Part shown: piece after piece, positions 27,701 to 34,377 of the stretch
Numbering within the stretch: position 1 is the stretch's first letter
How the letters are laid out: each line of letters begins with the position of its first letter
From: Paenibacillus sp. HGH0039
GTDB lineage: Bacteria > Bacillota > Bacilli > Paenibacillales > NBRC-103111
Direction of reading: 5' to 3'
Length of the DNA: 64,000 bases
Assembly (NCBI RefSeq): GCF_000411255.1
Contig: NZ_KE150413.1
Coordinates: 610,794 to 674,793 of the forward strand
The notes under the pieces: model-generated
What the model saw: only the letters and a program-made list of their open reading frames with translations
Told to the model about the DNA's origin: nothing
Databases searched by the model: none
Position numbers and translations under genes: made by a program

Positions 27701-27875
27701 CGACGTGGAGGCTTCTCCCGCATGGGTGCGGGAAGCCGTCGACGCCGCCTCGCGCCTGGGGCTCGTGAACGGGCGCACGGCCGACGGATTCGAGCCGGAA
27801 GGCACCGCCACTCGCGCCGAAAGTGCGCAGGTGACCGCTAACCTGCTGAATAAGCTGGGAGGCGTCATCCGCTAA
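21774..27875 (+). CDS. Giant SLH-anchored protein with two phosphoesterase domains
   Basis: A 2033-residue exported protein. Order: signal peptide (1-30, MVKNRRRLASF...QGLAA); phosphodiester glycosidase/NAGPA domain (about 65-390; NLDGGGSSTF, Asp355); bacterial Ig-like repeats; a carbohydrate-binding-like sandwich (about 570-740); an Ig-like and a cohesin-like domain (about 840-980); a carboxypeptidase-regulatory-like repeat; a purple-acid-phosphatase-type FN3 domain; and a metallophosphoesterase (about 1180-1430; Asp1186, HAGDMVD Asp1220, GNHE from Asn1253, NGHDH from Asn1357). Two Ig-like repeats, a Gly/Ser then Pro linker, a further domain and three SLH repeats (about 1850-2033) anchor it to the wall. 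It probably trims phosphodiester-linked sugars and then phosphate at the cell surface. ATG 21774 gives the best signal peptide. Confidence 0.88.
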   Translation: MVKNRRRLASFLSGMMLCSILLPAGQGLAAVPGTTASAGQIVDKRVVEIGPGATYQWMNMKLDRGPEKLHFVEFDPKNAALELQAGKTGGKVYGMQGVSQMAADADRTGNRVIAAVNGDFYDMSTGIPMGLFMGEGQILASPPADWYAFGIKTDGTSLYGPSPKLTRTLAFGGQSSPLTDINRLRGTESLVLYTPEFHTSTMTNDLGDEVVLDVTGGAVQSGQTLAMKVSEVHKNKGNTPLAQNQVVLSASGKFRDTLAPLKPGDDVTASFTLEGEWKDVRVAIGGSGLLVKDGAAQPHSDPAAHPRTAIGTKADGSVILLEIDGRQPGFSEGVDLTELGRLMKDLGAVNALNLDGGGSSTFVARMPGEKTRKILNTPSDGGERKTANGLLLVNKAPEGAADKLVVQPQTERVLTGSSAAFKAAAVDANLHPAPFNGTPQWSIDPAVGTFAPDGTFTAGSKAGEAVITAASGGLTGTGKVEVVEDLTELKFADAVRTFTSGSSETLKITALRDGQVVQADNSRIQWRTEGPIGSIDAAGVFTATAETEKTGKIYAKYKNVETSLDVHVGVPPVILEDFENGLDRYNPSAGAQFKSTGVSIETDEEFVRFGKNSLKLAYDFTGMPGTSGAYLQVKSGAQPIQIPGYPEKISMWVYGDGNKHWLRAQMRDGKGAVALDFVDQTVGVDFKGWKYLEAVVPKGRTLPLTMDMPVRYMETSSAKKDAGAIYVDQIRALYGPAQDDMDPPVLKNFSPAEGETIKSNLPTIKVYGEDYGYDPAKHPGTTLIDPDKIRFYLDGALVQHTLYPPEGRIYYTPGTPLADGIHQAKVSVRDLSGNQTTKEWTFNVDTGSAKIVYDTPKDVYAGGTYSLDVKGIKAASIRNGRIDFAFDPGKVENIRLVRGPKLSDIQLIADIDGAAGLVSLKMKELQTASLTDQDIIGQIQYDIRKDAAGTNLIAFKSGSVSFANTGDTSFSFFGLPLSSEISNQLKLEWNDYGHVQGYETELVVKDEQGAAVEGATVLADGSSIGTTDAQGKLRTQALTAAVKSYKLQVAKGNAYSAVSVFAVSPLGGSETPYNIGVNMGPDPAASRAFIWHTNPGTEPTVVELVKQSEFTDFQGSGVKRITGDSSLYSTLDIGTIRIHKAVADGLEPGTSYVYRVGDGKGHTSKQGTFKTAELAGDHTKFLYFADSQAGDQAGFNLWGNTVKKAVADNPDAEFMVHAGDMVDKGFNEKEWNMWFGAAQDAFLNTTLVGTIGNHEVMGTRENSDFLAHFNQPGTGLDSLKGSSFSYDYKDVHFVVLNSEYQYEEQKEWLKKDLAKTNKKWKVAIFHRGPYGSIYDTAELRSLWAPVLEENKVDLVLNGHDHIYLRTYPMKNNHIVADGQGTTYVVAGSSGPKFYPVTKRDWQRVIDEEQTQMYASIDITGDELKFVTKTVGGRVVDEFSLYKKLVPPASVEIEQQNLKLAVGESVKLTAAVKPANATDQSVTWSVYSSTPAGAVTVTADGVVQAAGLGTAVIRATSVTAPDVYGETTVTVDRLPSGQLASIELSGKGSLKVGETDQTVTRAVYTDNSRFDLLDGVTYSSSRPSVAQIDPHGAVKALTEGTTVLSAVYGGFNAQYELTVKASGSGGSDGGSGGDSGGDNGGGTPPVPPVEPPVKPQPGSAGKLAATAAELTAMKAAGAVTFVASAPFEELALPGNAGALLGDTAVRVQAGNVAVTLPAAVLRELGELVPAAEREGSTLKLSAARIAGEDARRLLGSASAASGARLAAGSDLLEFRLTVTTKDGKTSELTKFAKPVTIELPVGASVDARLAGIYQIAGSGALEYAGGTWHLGKLSADVNHLGTYAVLEYGKAYADVPADHWAAGVIKELTARHLIEGMTENTFAPERKVTRAEFTAMLVRLLNLKAEGAPTFSDVSGQDWYAGAVAAASKAGLVNGVSASEFAPEAVIKRQEMAAMIVRAYEAAAGKKAAGGEPVRFADVEASPAWVREAVDAASRLGLVNGRTADGFEPEGTATRAESAQVTANLLNKLGGVIR

Positions 27876-27944
27876 CGGGGGTGGCCACCGCCATGCGTCG
27901 CCACACATGCGTCGGTAGAGCATGCGGTGTGTAAATAGACGGGA

Positions 27945-27980
27945 TAACACGAGTAACCCGAGTAACCCGAGTAACACGGG
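27945..27980. repeat. Four tandem 9-bp units
   Basis: TAACACGAG, TAACCCGAG, TAACCCGAG, TAACACGGG in direct succession. They lie in the non-coding gap (27876-28261) between the SLH protein and the response regulator. The direct CATGCGTCG repeat at 27892 and 27907 lies nearby. No gene is supported in this gap. Confidence 0.6.
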
Positions 27981-28137
27981 GAATCCCTCCTGCCTCGGGA
28001 AATTTTATAAGGTGCGGTACTGAGATAATGGGAGAAGCGCCGATCACGCTGCGGATTTAGTATATGCTTTCATGTTCCGCATTCCGGCGAGTGCCGGAGA
28101 GAGGACAGCTCCTCCCGAACACAGCCTTGTTTTAACC

Positions 28138-28175
28138 ACCTGCCCGGCGTCTCAGGACGACGAGGCAGGTTTTAT
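28138..28175 (+). terminator. Terminator without an obvious gene in front
   Basis: ACCTGCC ... GGCAGGT with a 19-nt loop region and a TTTATTTT tail. It is 263 nt after the SLH gene stop, with no recognisable gene between, so it either ends that long 3' region or a small RNA. Confidence 0.55.
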
Positions 28176-28261
28176 TTTGCCGTAAAACTTCTGGAACTTT
28201 CTACCGGGCTTTTCCGAAACATGATATGATTCAACCGAAACAGATTGCAGGAATGGACGGG

Positions 28262-28984
28262 ATGAACATGCAAAATACACTGCTGCTTGTGGAAGACGAC
28301 GCGGAAATCAGCGATATGGTAAGCGATTATTTGACGAAGGAAGGATTCGTAGTCGTGCGCGCCTATGACGGGGAAGAAGCGGTCCGCAAGTTTCGCGGTC
28401 AGCCGTTCGATCTGATTCTGCTGGATCTGATGCTGCCGAAACTGGGCGGCATGGACTTCCTGCAGAAGGTGCGGCAGACGAGCCTCGTCCCCGTCCTGAT
28501 TACGTCCGCCAAGGACGGCGACGTCGATAAGGCGCTCGGTCTCGGTTTCGGCGCGGACGATTATATCGCCAAGCCGTTCTCCATGATCGAGCTGGCCGCC
28601 CGGATCAAAGCGGCGATCCGCAGGGCGACGCAGTATGCGGCGGCCGCGCCCGTGGAACGGACACCGGCCCCGCCCGAAGTGCTGCGCGTTCGCGAGCTGG
28701 TTATCGACCTCGAAAACTTTTCGGTAAGCAAAAACGGGTCGGAGCTGAAGCTGACGTCCAAGGAGTTTCATATATTGAAACTGTTTGCCGGTCATCCCAA
28801 ACGGGTTTTTACGAAAGCACAAATTTACAGCTCGGTATGGGAAGACGAGTATTACGGGGATGAAAATGTCATCAACGTCCATATGCGCAGGCTGAGGGAA
28901 AAGATCGAAGACGATCCGTCGAATCCGGTTTATATCAAAACGCTGTGGGGAATCGGCTACAAGCTGGGGGAATTCGGCGAATGA
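28262..28984 (+). CDS. OmpR/PhoB-family response regulator
   Basis: A 240-residue regulator. The receiver domain (1-120) has LVEDDAEI, phospho-acceptor Asp55 in LILLDLMLPKLGG, and DYIAKPFS. The winged-helix DNA-binding domain (about 140-238) includes LTSKEFHILKLF and the closing YIKTLWGIGYKLG. I chose ATG 28262 because AGGAA lies 8 nt before it; ATG 28268 is an alternative. The stop overlaps the kinase start (ATGA). With the ABC pair downstream this is the Bacillota layout in which a two-component system controls a peptide-antibiotic or lantibiotic export pump. Confidence 0.9.
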   Translation: MNMQNTLLLVEDDAEISDMVSDYLTKEGFVVVRAYDGEEAVRKFRGQPFDLILLDLMLPKLGGMDFLQKVRQTSLVPVLITSAKDGDVDKALGLGFGADDYIAKPFSMIELAARIKAAIRRATQYAAAAPVERTPAPPEVLRVRELVIDLENFSVSKNGSELKLTSKEFHILKLFAGHPKRVFTKAQIYSSVWEDEYYGDENVINVHMRRLREKIEDDPSNPVYIKTLWGIGYKLGEFGE

Positions 28985-29937
28985 CCGGGTGGACGGGATT
29001 GCTGCTCGCCCTGCTTGCCGTTTCTCTCGTTCTTCACTTCGTTCAGTACAGAAGCAAAAAAAAGCGGGACGAAAGCCTCGTTTACATAACGACCCGGTTA
29101 GACGGGATTTTAAGGGGAGGCGTCCCCCAGGGAAAACTGCTTCATCTGACGGACGACAAGCAGTTGATCGCTCTGCTGAACGGGCTGAACGGGCTTGTGG
29201 AGGTCAATCAGCGGATGACGGCCACGTACAATAAAACCGAAGATTCGATGCGCAAAATGCTCGCGAACATTTCTCACGATCTCAAAACGCCCCTCACGGT
29301 TGTGCTCGGCTATATGGAAACGCTCATTCAAAATCCGTCCACACCGGCCGAAGAACGGGAACGGCTGCTGGACAAAGTCCATGCGAAGGCCCGGGAAGTT
29401 CTTGCTCTGATCAATCAATTTTTCGATCTCGCCCGCCTGGAGTCCGGTGACCGGGACATCCCCCTGAACCGTATCCATCTGAACGAAGTGTGCTCGCAGA
29501 CGATACTCGCTTTCTATGAACCGCTGACTTCCAAGGGTGTGGAGGTTGTGATCGCGATGCCGGAGACCCCTGTTTACGTGTTGGGGAACGAAGAGGCGCT
29601 TGTGCGCATTTTGAACAACCTTATCTCCAACGCCTCCCAATACGGCAGCGACGGGAATATGCTGGGCCTTACTCTGCGCGAGGACGAGGAGCATGCCTAT
29701 GTCGAGGTGTGGGACCGGGGCAAGGGGATCAGCGAGTTTCATCAGGACCGGGTTTTCGAGCGCATGTATACGCTGGAGGATTCCCGCAACCCTCTTTATC
29801 AGGGAAGCGGCCTCGGGCTTACGATCACGAAACGGCTGGTGGAGAAGCTCGGCGGCGTCATTACGCTGACCAGCAAGCCTTACATGAAAACGTCGTTCAC
29901 CGTAAAACTCAAAAAAATAGCTTACGGTAGGACGTAA
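28981..29937 (+). CDS. Membrane sensor histidine kinase
   Basis: A 318-residue kinase with a single N-terminal membrane segment (about residues 3-22) and almost no extracellular part. A short helical region then leads to the HisKA box NISHDLKTPLTVVLGYMETL (His99). The HATPase domain has NNLISNASQYG, WDRGKGISEFHQDRVFERMY and GSGLGLTITKRL. The lack of an extracellular sensor resembles intramembrane-sensing kinases that work with ABC transporters, which would fit the BcrAB-like genes 90 nt downstream. Start ATG overlaps the regulator stop. Confidence 0.9.
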   Translation: MTGWTGLLLALLAVSLVLHFVQYRSKKKRDESLVYITTRLDGILRGGVPQGKLLHLTDDKQLIALLNGLNGLVEVNQRMTATYNKTEDSMRKMLANISHDLKTPLTVVLGYMETLIQNPSTPAEERERLLDKVHAKAREVLALINQFFDLARLESGDRDIPLNRIHLNEVCSQTILAFYEPLTSKGVEVVIAMPETPVYVLGNEEALVRILNNLISNASQYGSDGNMLGLTLREDEEHAYVEVWDRGKGISEFHQDRVFERMYTLEDSRNPLYQGSGLGLTITKRLVEKLGGVITLTSKPYMKTSFTVKLKKIAYGRT

Positions 29938-30025
29938 GATTTTTGTAAGAATCGAGTAATAAAAAAGAGAAAATCGGAAGCTAAACTAAGAATCAGAAAG
30001 AGGAGATACGAAAGGGGTCAATCCA

Positions 30026-30949
30026 ATGGGCACATTGCTAAAAACGACGCGGCTGACGAAAGTGTTTGACGGCAAAGAAGTGATTTCGAACGTCGATATG
30101 ACGATCCGGCAGGGGGAAATCTACGGGTTTCTCGGATTGAACGGAGCGGGCAAAACGACCGTGATGAAAATGATGGCGAATCTGATTAAACCGACCGGCG
30201 GCGAAATTGAAATTTTCGGTGAAAAACTGACGGAGAACTCTTACGAGATTCTGAAACGGATGGGCAGCATTATCGAGTATCCGGTGTTCTACGACAGGCT
30301 GACCGCGCTGGAAAATCTGGAGCTCCACTGCGAATATATGGGCTTCTATAATAAAGCCGCCATCGGGGAGGCTCTGGACCTGGTTCAGCTGAAAAATATC
30401 GACCGCAAGCCGGTCAAAGACTTCTCGCTCGGCATGAGGCAGCGGCTCGGTATCGCGCGGGCCATCACGACCCGTCCGGAACTGCTGCTGCTCGATGAGC
30501 CGATTAACGGACTGGATCCCGTCGGCATCAAGGAATTGAGAAATCTTTTCAAGATGCTGAGCAAGGAATACGGTATCACCCTGCTGATCTCCAGTCACAT
30601 TCTGGGCGAGATCGAACAAATCGCCGATACGGTCGGCGTCATCAGCGAAGGCAAGCTGATTGAACAGGTGCCGATGGACGAGGTAAGAGGCAGACATACC
30701 GAATATATCGAAGTGGTTACGCCGGACCTCAACAAAGCGGTCTATGTGCTGGAAAGCAAGCTCGGTATGAGCAATTACAAAGTCGTCGGCGATACAATGA
30801 TGCGCATTTACGAACGGGGAGTCTCGCAGGCGGAAATTTCCAAAGTTTTGCTTCTGAACGGAGTGGAAATCGAGGCCTTGAACAAGAAGGCGAGCTCGCT
30901 TGAAGACTATTTCCTGCAATCCATTCACGGAGGCGGCGTCCATGCTTAA
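30026..30949 (+). CDS. BcrA-like ABC transporter ATPase
   Basis: A 307-residue ATPase of the bacitracin/lantibiotic export group. Features: Walker A GLNGAGKTT (about residues 39-47), signature FSLGMRQRLGIARAI, Walker B LLLLDEPINGLDP and H-loop SSHILGE, then a C-terminal extension of about 90 residues (220-307) typical of the BcrA family. The start is preceded by GAAAGGGGTC. Its stop overlaps the permease gene by 8 nt. Together with the adjacent two-component pair this suggests resistance to a cell-wall-active peptide. The substrate is not deducible. Confidence 0.88.
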   Translation: MGTLLKTTRLTKVFDGKEVISNVDMTIRQGEIYGFLGLNGAGKTTVMKMMANLIKPTGGEIEIFGEKLTENSYEILKRMGSIIEYPVFYDRLTALENLELHCEYMGFYNKAAIGEALDLVQLKNIDRKPVKDFSLGMRQRLGIARAITTRPELLLLDEPINGLDPVGIKELRNLFKMLSKEYGITLLISSHILGEIEQIADTVGVISEGKLIEQVPMDEVRGRHTEYIEVVTPDLNKAVYVLESKLGMSNYKVVGDTMMRIYERGVSQAEISKVLLLNGVEIEALNKKASSLEDYFLQSIHGGGVHA

Positions 30950-31637
30950 ATTGATGAAACTCGAGCTTAAAAAATATAAAATCGGCGGATACTTCCCGGG
31001 CATTCTGATCGCCAACGCCGTGATTCTGCTGCTTATCGGCGGTGTTCATGTGGCGGAACAGATAGACAACGTCATTGATGCTTATCAGGACTATGCGATG
31101 GCGTTCGGTGTCATCATCGGGTTCGTCAAGATCACCTTCGTTATTTTTGCCTCCGCCATTCTGGCCAGGCTTGTGATCGGGGAGTATAATGCCAAAACGG
31201 TCAACATTCTGTTCACCTACCCGGTCCGCCGGAAAAAGATCATGGCAGCCAAGCTGCTGCTGGTCAGTCTCTGGACCTTCGCCACGGTTTTCCTCTCCGG
31301 CTTGTTTGTAACCGGCGTTTTCCTGCTGGCGGACGCTTGGCTGAATATGGTGCCCGAAACGTTAACCGCCCCAATGATCGTGGATCACGTTCTGCGTATT
31401 CTGCTGAACGCCGTGTCGGCGGCAGGGATTTGCCTGATTCCGCTTCTGTTCGGGATGATGAAGAAATCGGTTCCCGCGACGATTGTTTCCGCCGTTATCC
31501 TGGTGACCATCACCGATTCGAACAACATGGGGTTCTCGCTGAATGCCGGATATATCCTTCCGCTTGTTTTTGCGGCTGCCGGTGTGCTGAGCGCGTTCTG
31601 GTCCATCCGTAAAATAGAAACGTCCGACGTCCTTTAG
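30942..31637 (+). CDS. BcrB-like ABC-2 permease
   Basis: A 231-residue membrane protein with about six hydrophobic segments, starting MLKLMKLELKKYKIGGYFPG. It contains the ABC-2 family element RLVIGEYNAKTVNILFTYPVRRKKIMAAK between membrane segments. ATG 30942 lies inside the last codons of the ATPase gene; the longer open frame from 30900 would only add ATPase-overlapping residues. It is the membrane part of the exporter encoded by this four-gene set. Confidence 0.87.
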   Translation: MLKLMKLELKKYKIGGYFPGILIANAVILLLIGGVHVAEQIDNVIDAYQDYAMAFGVIIGFVKITFVIFASAILARLVIGEYNAKTVNILFTYPVRRKKIMAAKLLLVSLWTFATVFLSGLFVTGVFLLADAWLNMVPETLTAPMIVDHVLRILLNAVSAAGICLIPLLFGMMKKSVPATIVSAVILVTITDSNNMGFSLNAGYILPLVFAAAGVLSAFWSIRKIETSDVL

Positions 31638-31667
31638 ATGGGCCCGTTTGGAAATAAAGGCAAAGTA

Positions 31668-31697
31668 TTGAACCCTTCCTCCAAGATAGTGTATGAT
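31668..31697 (+). promoter_or_regulatory. Sigma-A-type promoter for the GT39-like gene
   Basis: TTGAAC at 31668-31673 and TATGAT at 31692-31697 are separated by 18 nt, close to the housekeeping consensus. The ribosome binding site AAGGGAG lies just downstream, so the mRNA leader is short. Confidence 0.6.
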
Positions 31698-31725
31698 GAT
31701 CCGGTGAGGAAGGGAGAATAGGAAA

Positions 31726-32985
31726 ATGTTTACTTTAAAGGAAGAAAGCCTGAGAACAAAACGGATTTTATATGCGCTCATGGCAATTGTATTGGCCGTT
31801 TCCGCATTTACGGCGCTATATTACGGAGACGCTTTTTTACTGGGTACCTACGAGAAAATGGACAATGACGACGTCAAATATATGTATGCGGCCAAGGTGC
31901 TTCTGGAGGAAGGGACGCTCGTTTACAAAAGCTATCCGAACCCGACCCTGTTCATTATGCCGGGCTTTCCCGTGATGCTGGCTTTTTTTATGTGGCTATT
32001 CGGGGATTACGAGAATACGGCGATCGCCGTCAGGCTCTTTCAATGTGTCCTGCAGGCGGCTTCCGTTTATCTGCTGTTCGTTATCACCCGGCACATGTTC
32101 AATTCCCGGGTTGCGCTCGTCGCTTGTATCATCGCCGCTCTTTATCCGCCGAACTACTACACCAGCGGTGTAATCTTGTCGGAAGGGATTTTCCAGATCA
32201 TCTTCCTGCTGATGGTGTGCATGACCTTGTACGCGCTCAAGAAGCCGTCCGTCGGCAAATACATAGCAATCGGGGCTCTTCTGGCCCTTTGCGCTTATTT
32301 TAAGCCTCAATTTATTTTATTTCCGCTTCTCATCGGCGTCACTTGGCTGATCCGGCGGGTCCCGTTCAAGAAAATGGTTCTGTACACGGCGACAATCGTT
32401 CTGACCGCCTGCCTGCTGTTAAGCCCCTGGTGGGTCCGGAACTATGCCCATTTCGGCAAGTTTATCCCGTTTACGGACTCGTCAGGCAATCCGATGCTGA
32501 TGGGGGTGCTTCCGGGCGAGCCTTCTCCGGGATTTTTTAAAGAATATCCGCAATATTCGCCTGACGTCTACGACGACTCTACGGAGAAAGTCGGCCACAT
32601 TATTTTGTACAGCTTGAAAACGAAACCGTTCGAAACGATCAAATGGTATTTGTTCGACAAAACGATTCTGGCTTTCGAGCAGACGTTCTACTGGCTGGAC
32701 TTCTGGGGCATGTCTTACCATTTCGTTCTTGCTCTCCATATTATTTTGTGCGTGCTGGGAGTCGCGGGTTTTATAGCGGCCTTGATCAGACGAAGATGGG
32801 ATATTCTCGTTGCGGCGTTAACGGTCGTGTATGTGATCGGGGTACACATTCCGTTCGTCCAGTTCTCAAGATACATGTATCCGATCATGTTCATCTTTAC
32901 GATTTTTGCCGCCTACCTGATCGCGGTGCTGATCCAATCGCTGTCGTCCCGGAAGTCTTCTTCCGTCAGCCGGATGTATCCGTAA
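31726..32985 (+). CDS. GT39/ArnT-like integral membrane glycosyltransferase
   Basis: A 419-residue protein with about ten to eleven membrane segments, first at about 14-32 (ILYALMAIVLAVSAFTALYY). The first outer loop holds an acidic cluster, MDNDDVKY (Asp46, Asp48, Asp49), the hallmark of the catalytic loop in polyprenyl-phosphate-sugar-dependent GT-C enzymes such as PMT/ArnT. An RNYAHFGKFIPFTDSSG-type block, common to these enzymes, follows segment seven or eight. It would transfer a sugar from a lipid carrier to a protein or wall polymer on the outer face. Acceptor and sugar are unknown. It is a monocistronic unit with its own promoter. Confidence 0.75.
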   Translation: MFTLKEESLRTKRILYALMAIVLAVSAFTALYYGDAFLLGTYEKMDNDDVKYMYAAKVLLEEGTLVYKSYPNPTLFIMPGFPVMLAFFMWLFGDYENTAIAVRLFQCVLQAASVYLLFVITRHMFNSRVALVACIIAALYPPNYYTSGVILSEGIFQIIFLLMVCMTLYALKKPSVGKYIAIGALLALCAYFKPQFILFPLLIGVTWLIRRVPFKKMVLYTATIVLTACLLLSPWWVRNYAHFGKFIPFTDSSGNPMLMGVLPGEPSPGFFKEYPQYSPDVYDDSTEKVGHIILYSLKTKPFETIKWYLFDKTILAFEQTFYWLDFWGMSYHFVLALHIILCVLGVAGFIAALIRRRWDILVAALTVVYVIGVHIPFVQFSRYMYPIMFIFTIFAAYLIAVLIQSLSSRKSSSVSRMYP

Positions 32986-33067
32986 TAACGGCTTACCGCT
33001 TGACTCGTGCCGGAACGGACGTCCGTGGAATGGTTACGAAAGCGGAGAATGTTGTAACTTTAAAAGA

Positions 33068-33120
33068 ACGCCTGAATTTGGTAGCATGGAATAGTCTTCC
33101 ATTTCATCCAAATCAGGCGT
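33068..33120 (+). other. Large two-tier hairpin
   Basis: Outer arms ACGCCTGAATTTGG / CCAAATCAGGCGT (one unpaired base). Inside, ATGGAA-TAGTC-TTCCAT forms a second stem. The 53-nt structure lies in the gap between the GT39-like and SLH genes, directly followed by a terminator hairpin. It could be a small RNA 3' part or a palindromic repeat element. Confidence 0.6.
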
Positions 33121-33124
33121 GCGC

Positions 33125-33158
33125 GGCCGGACTTCTGGAAGGGAGTCCGGTCTTTTTT
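33125..33158 (+). terminator. Rho-independent terminator
   Basis: CCGGACT / AGTCCGG stem extended by G:T and G:C pairs, followed by six T residues. It comes 4 nt after the large hairpin. Confidence 0.75.
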
Positions 33159-33200
33159 AGTTCTTTTACACGTTAACGGGATTGGAGAGTGACCGGTGCT

Positions 33201-34178
33201 ATGAAAAAAGGGGCTAAAGCGGCCACGGCCGCACTGTTGGCTTTCAGTTTATCGGGTGTCTACGCTTCCGCGTCTTACGGTGAAGGGAGCGTGTTCAAAG
33301 ACGTTCCCGGCGATTTCTGGGGCAGAGACGTAATCGAATGGGCGGTGAGCGATAAACTCGTCGACGGTTACCCGGACGGGACTTTTAAGCCTGCCCAGGC
33401 TGTGGTGCAAAACGAGTTTCTGGCCATGCTGATCCGCGCTTACCGGCCGGCGGATTTCAAACCGGATCCGGGCGGTTCCGACTGGGCCTCGCCTTACGTG
33501 GACTATGCGAGCCGGCTGGGGTGGCCGGTCGTTCAAACGTCCGTCATCGACCGGAACGCTTCCGCGCGGAAAGCGCTGACGAGAGGCAGGGCGGCCCAGC
33601 TTCTCGCAAGCGCATCGGGCAGACATTACAGCGTAGACGATTCCATCCGCTATCTGCTGGATGTGGGGCTGGCCGAAGGCAAAGAAGCGCGTACCCCGGA
33701 AGGCTTCGGCAAAGACGATACGCTGAGCCGGGCCGAGGCCGTTACGTTCGTGCAGCGGCTGAAGGTAAACGAGAGCCGTCTGCGGCCCAGCCCCGGCAGT
33801 TTGGAGGTTTATGATTTGAGCAAGCTGAATACGGTGGCTTACGCCAACAAGACGTACGGATATTCGTTCAAACTTCCGGCGGAGTGGGAAGGCAAAATCG
33901 ACATCGAAGAAGACGGCACGTCCGTCCGGTTCATTCATCGCGCGAGTAAAGACGCCGGCGGTCTTCTCTTTACGATAAACGTGGGCCTCAAAGAGGATTA
34001 CGAGCAGACCAACGAATTGATCCGCACCGTCTATCTGGGCGCGAAAGGGGATCGGCACGTCTATATCTGCTACCCGTCCGATGTGCAGTACAGTCTGGAA
34101 GATACCAAGACGAGCGCGGAGTATCACGATCTGTCCGACGGGATCAAGAGCTTGAAACCGACCTTTCAATGGAAGTAG
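33201..34178 (+). CDS. SLH-domain surface protein
   Basis: A 325-residue exported protein. The signal peptide MKKGAKAATAALLAFSLSGVYASA is followed by an SLH repeat (about 28-75, FKDVPGDFWGRDVIEWAV...LVDGYPDGTFKP) and two weaker SLH-like segments up to about 200. The C-terminal part (about 215-325) has YGYSFKLPAEWEGKI, a beta-rich module found in other Paenibacillus surface proteins. I chose ATG 33201 because it gives the signal peptide. The SLH repeats should anchor the protein to secondary wall polymer. No enzymatic motif is seen in the C-terminal module. Confidence 0.8.
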   Translation: MKKGAKAATAALLAFSLSGVYASASYGEGSVFKDVPGDFWGRDVIEWAVSDKLVDGYPDGTFKPAQAVVQNEFLAMLIRAYRPADFKPDPGGSDWASPYVDYASRLGWPVVQTSVIDRNASARKALTRGRAAQLLASASGRHYSVDDSIRYLLDVGLAEGKEARTPEGFGKDDTLSRAEAVTFVQRLKVNESRLRPSPGSLEVYDLSKLNTVAYANKTYGYSFKLPAEWEGKIDIEEDGTSVRFIHRASKDAGGLLFTINVGLKEDYEQTNELIRTVYLGAKGDRHVYICYPSDVQYSLEDTKTSAEYHDLSDGIKSLKPTFQWK

Positions 34179-34250
34179 GGCAGGGGCAAGGCTCTGATGA
34201 GTCCTACAAGGCTGACTTTATACGGACAGCTTTCAGCTCAATAAACAAAC

Positions 34251-34291
34251 AAAAGGACATTTCCCCGTCTTTAGACGGGGGAATGTCCTTT
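34251..34291. terminator. Bidirectional terminator between converging genes
   Basis: AAAGGACATTTCCCCGTC-TTTA-GACGGGGGAATGTCCTTT, a long 18-bp stem with one G:T-type mismatch. It serves the SLH gene and the minus-strand arm of the divergent cluster. Confidence 0.85.
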
Positions 34292-34377
34292 GCCGTTGTT
34301 TTAACATGGATAAAGAAGTTCAAATGATATAAATCCGGTCGGTTCCGAGCCGCCACTTTTTCAGCGTACGCCCGGAA

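Noticed and set aside
27945-27980. Possible CRISPR array
   Set aside because: Units are only 9 bp, directly adjacent, with no spacers and no cas genes.
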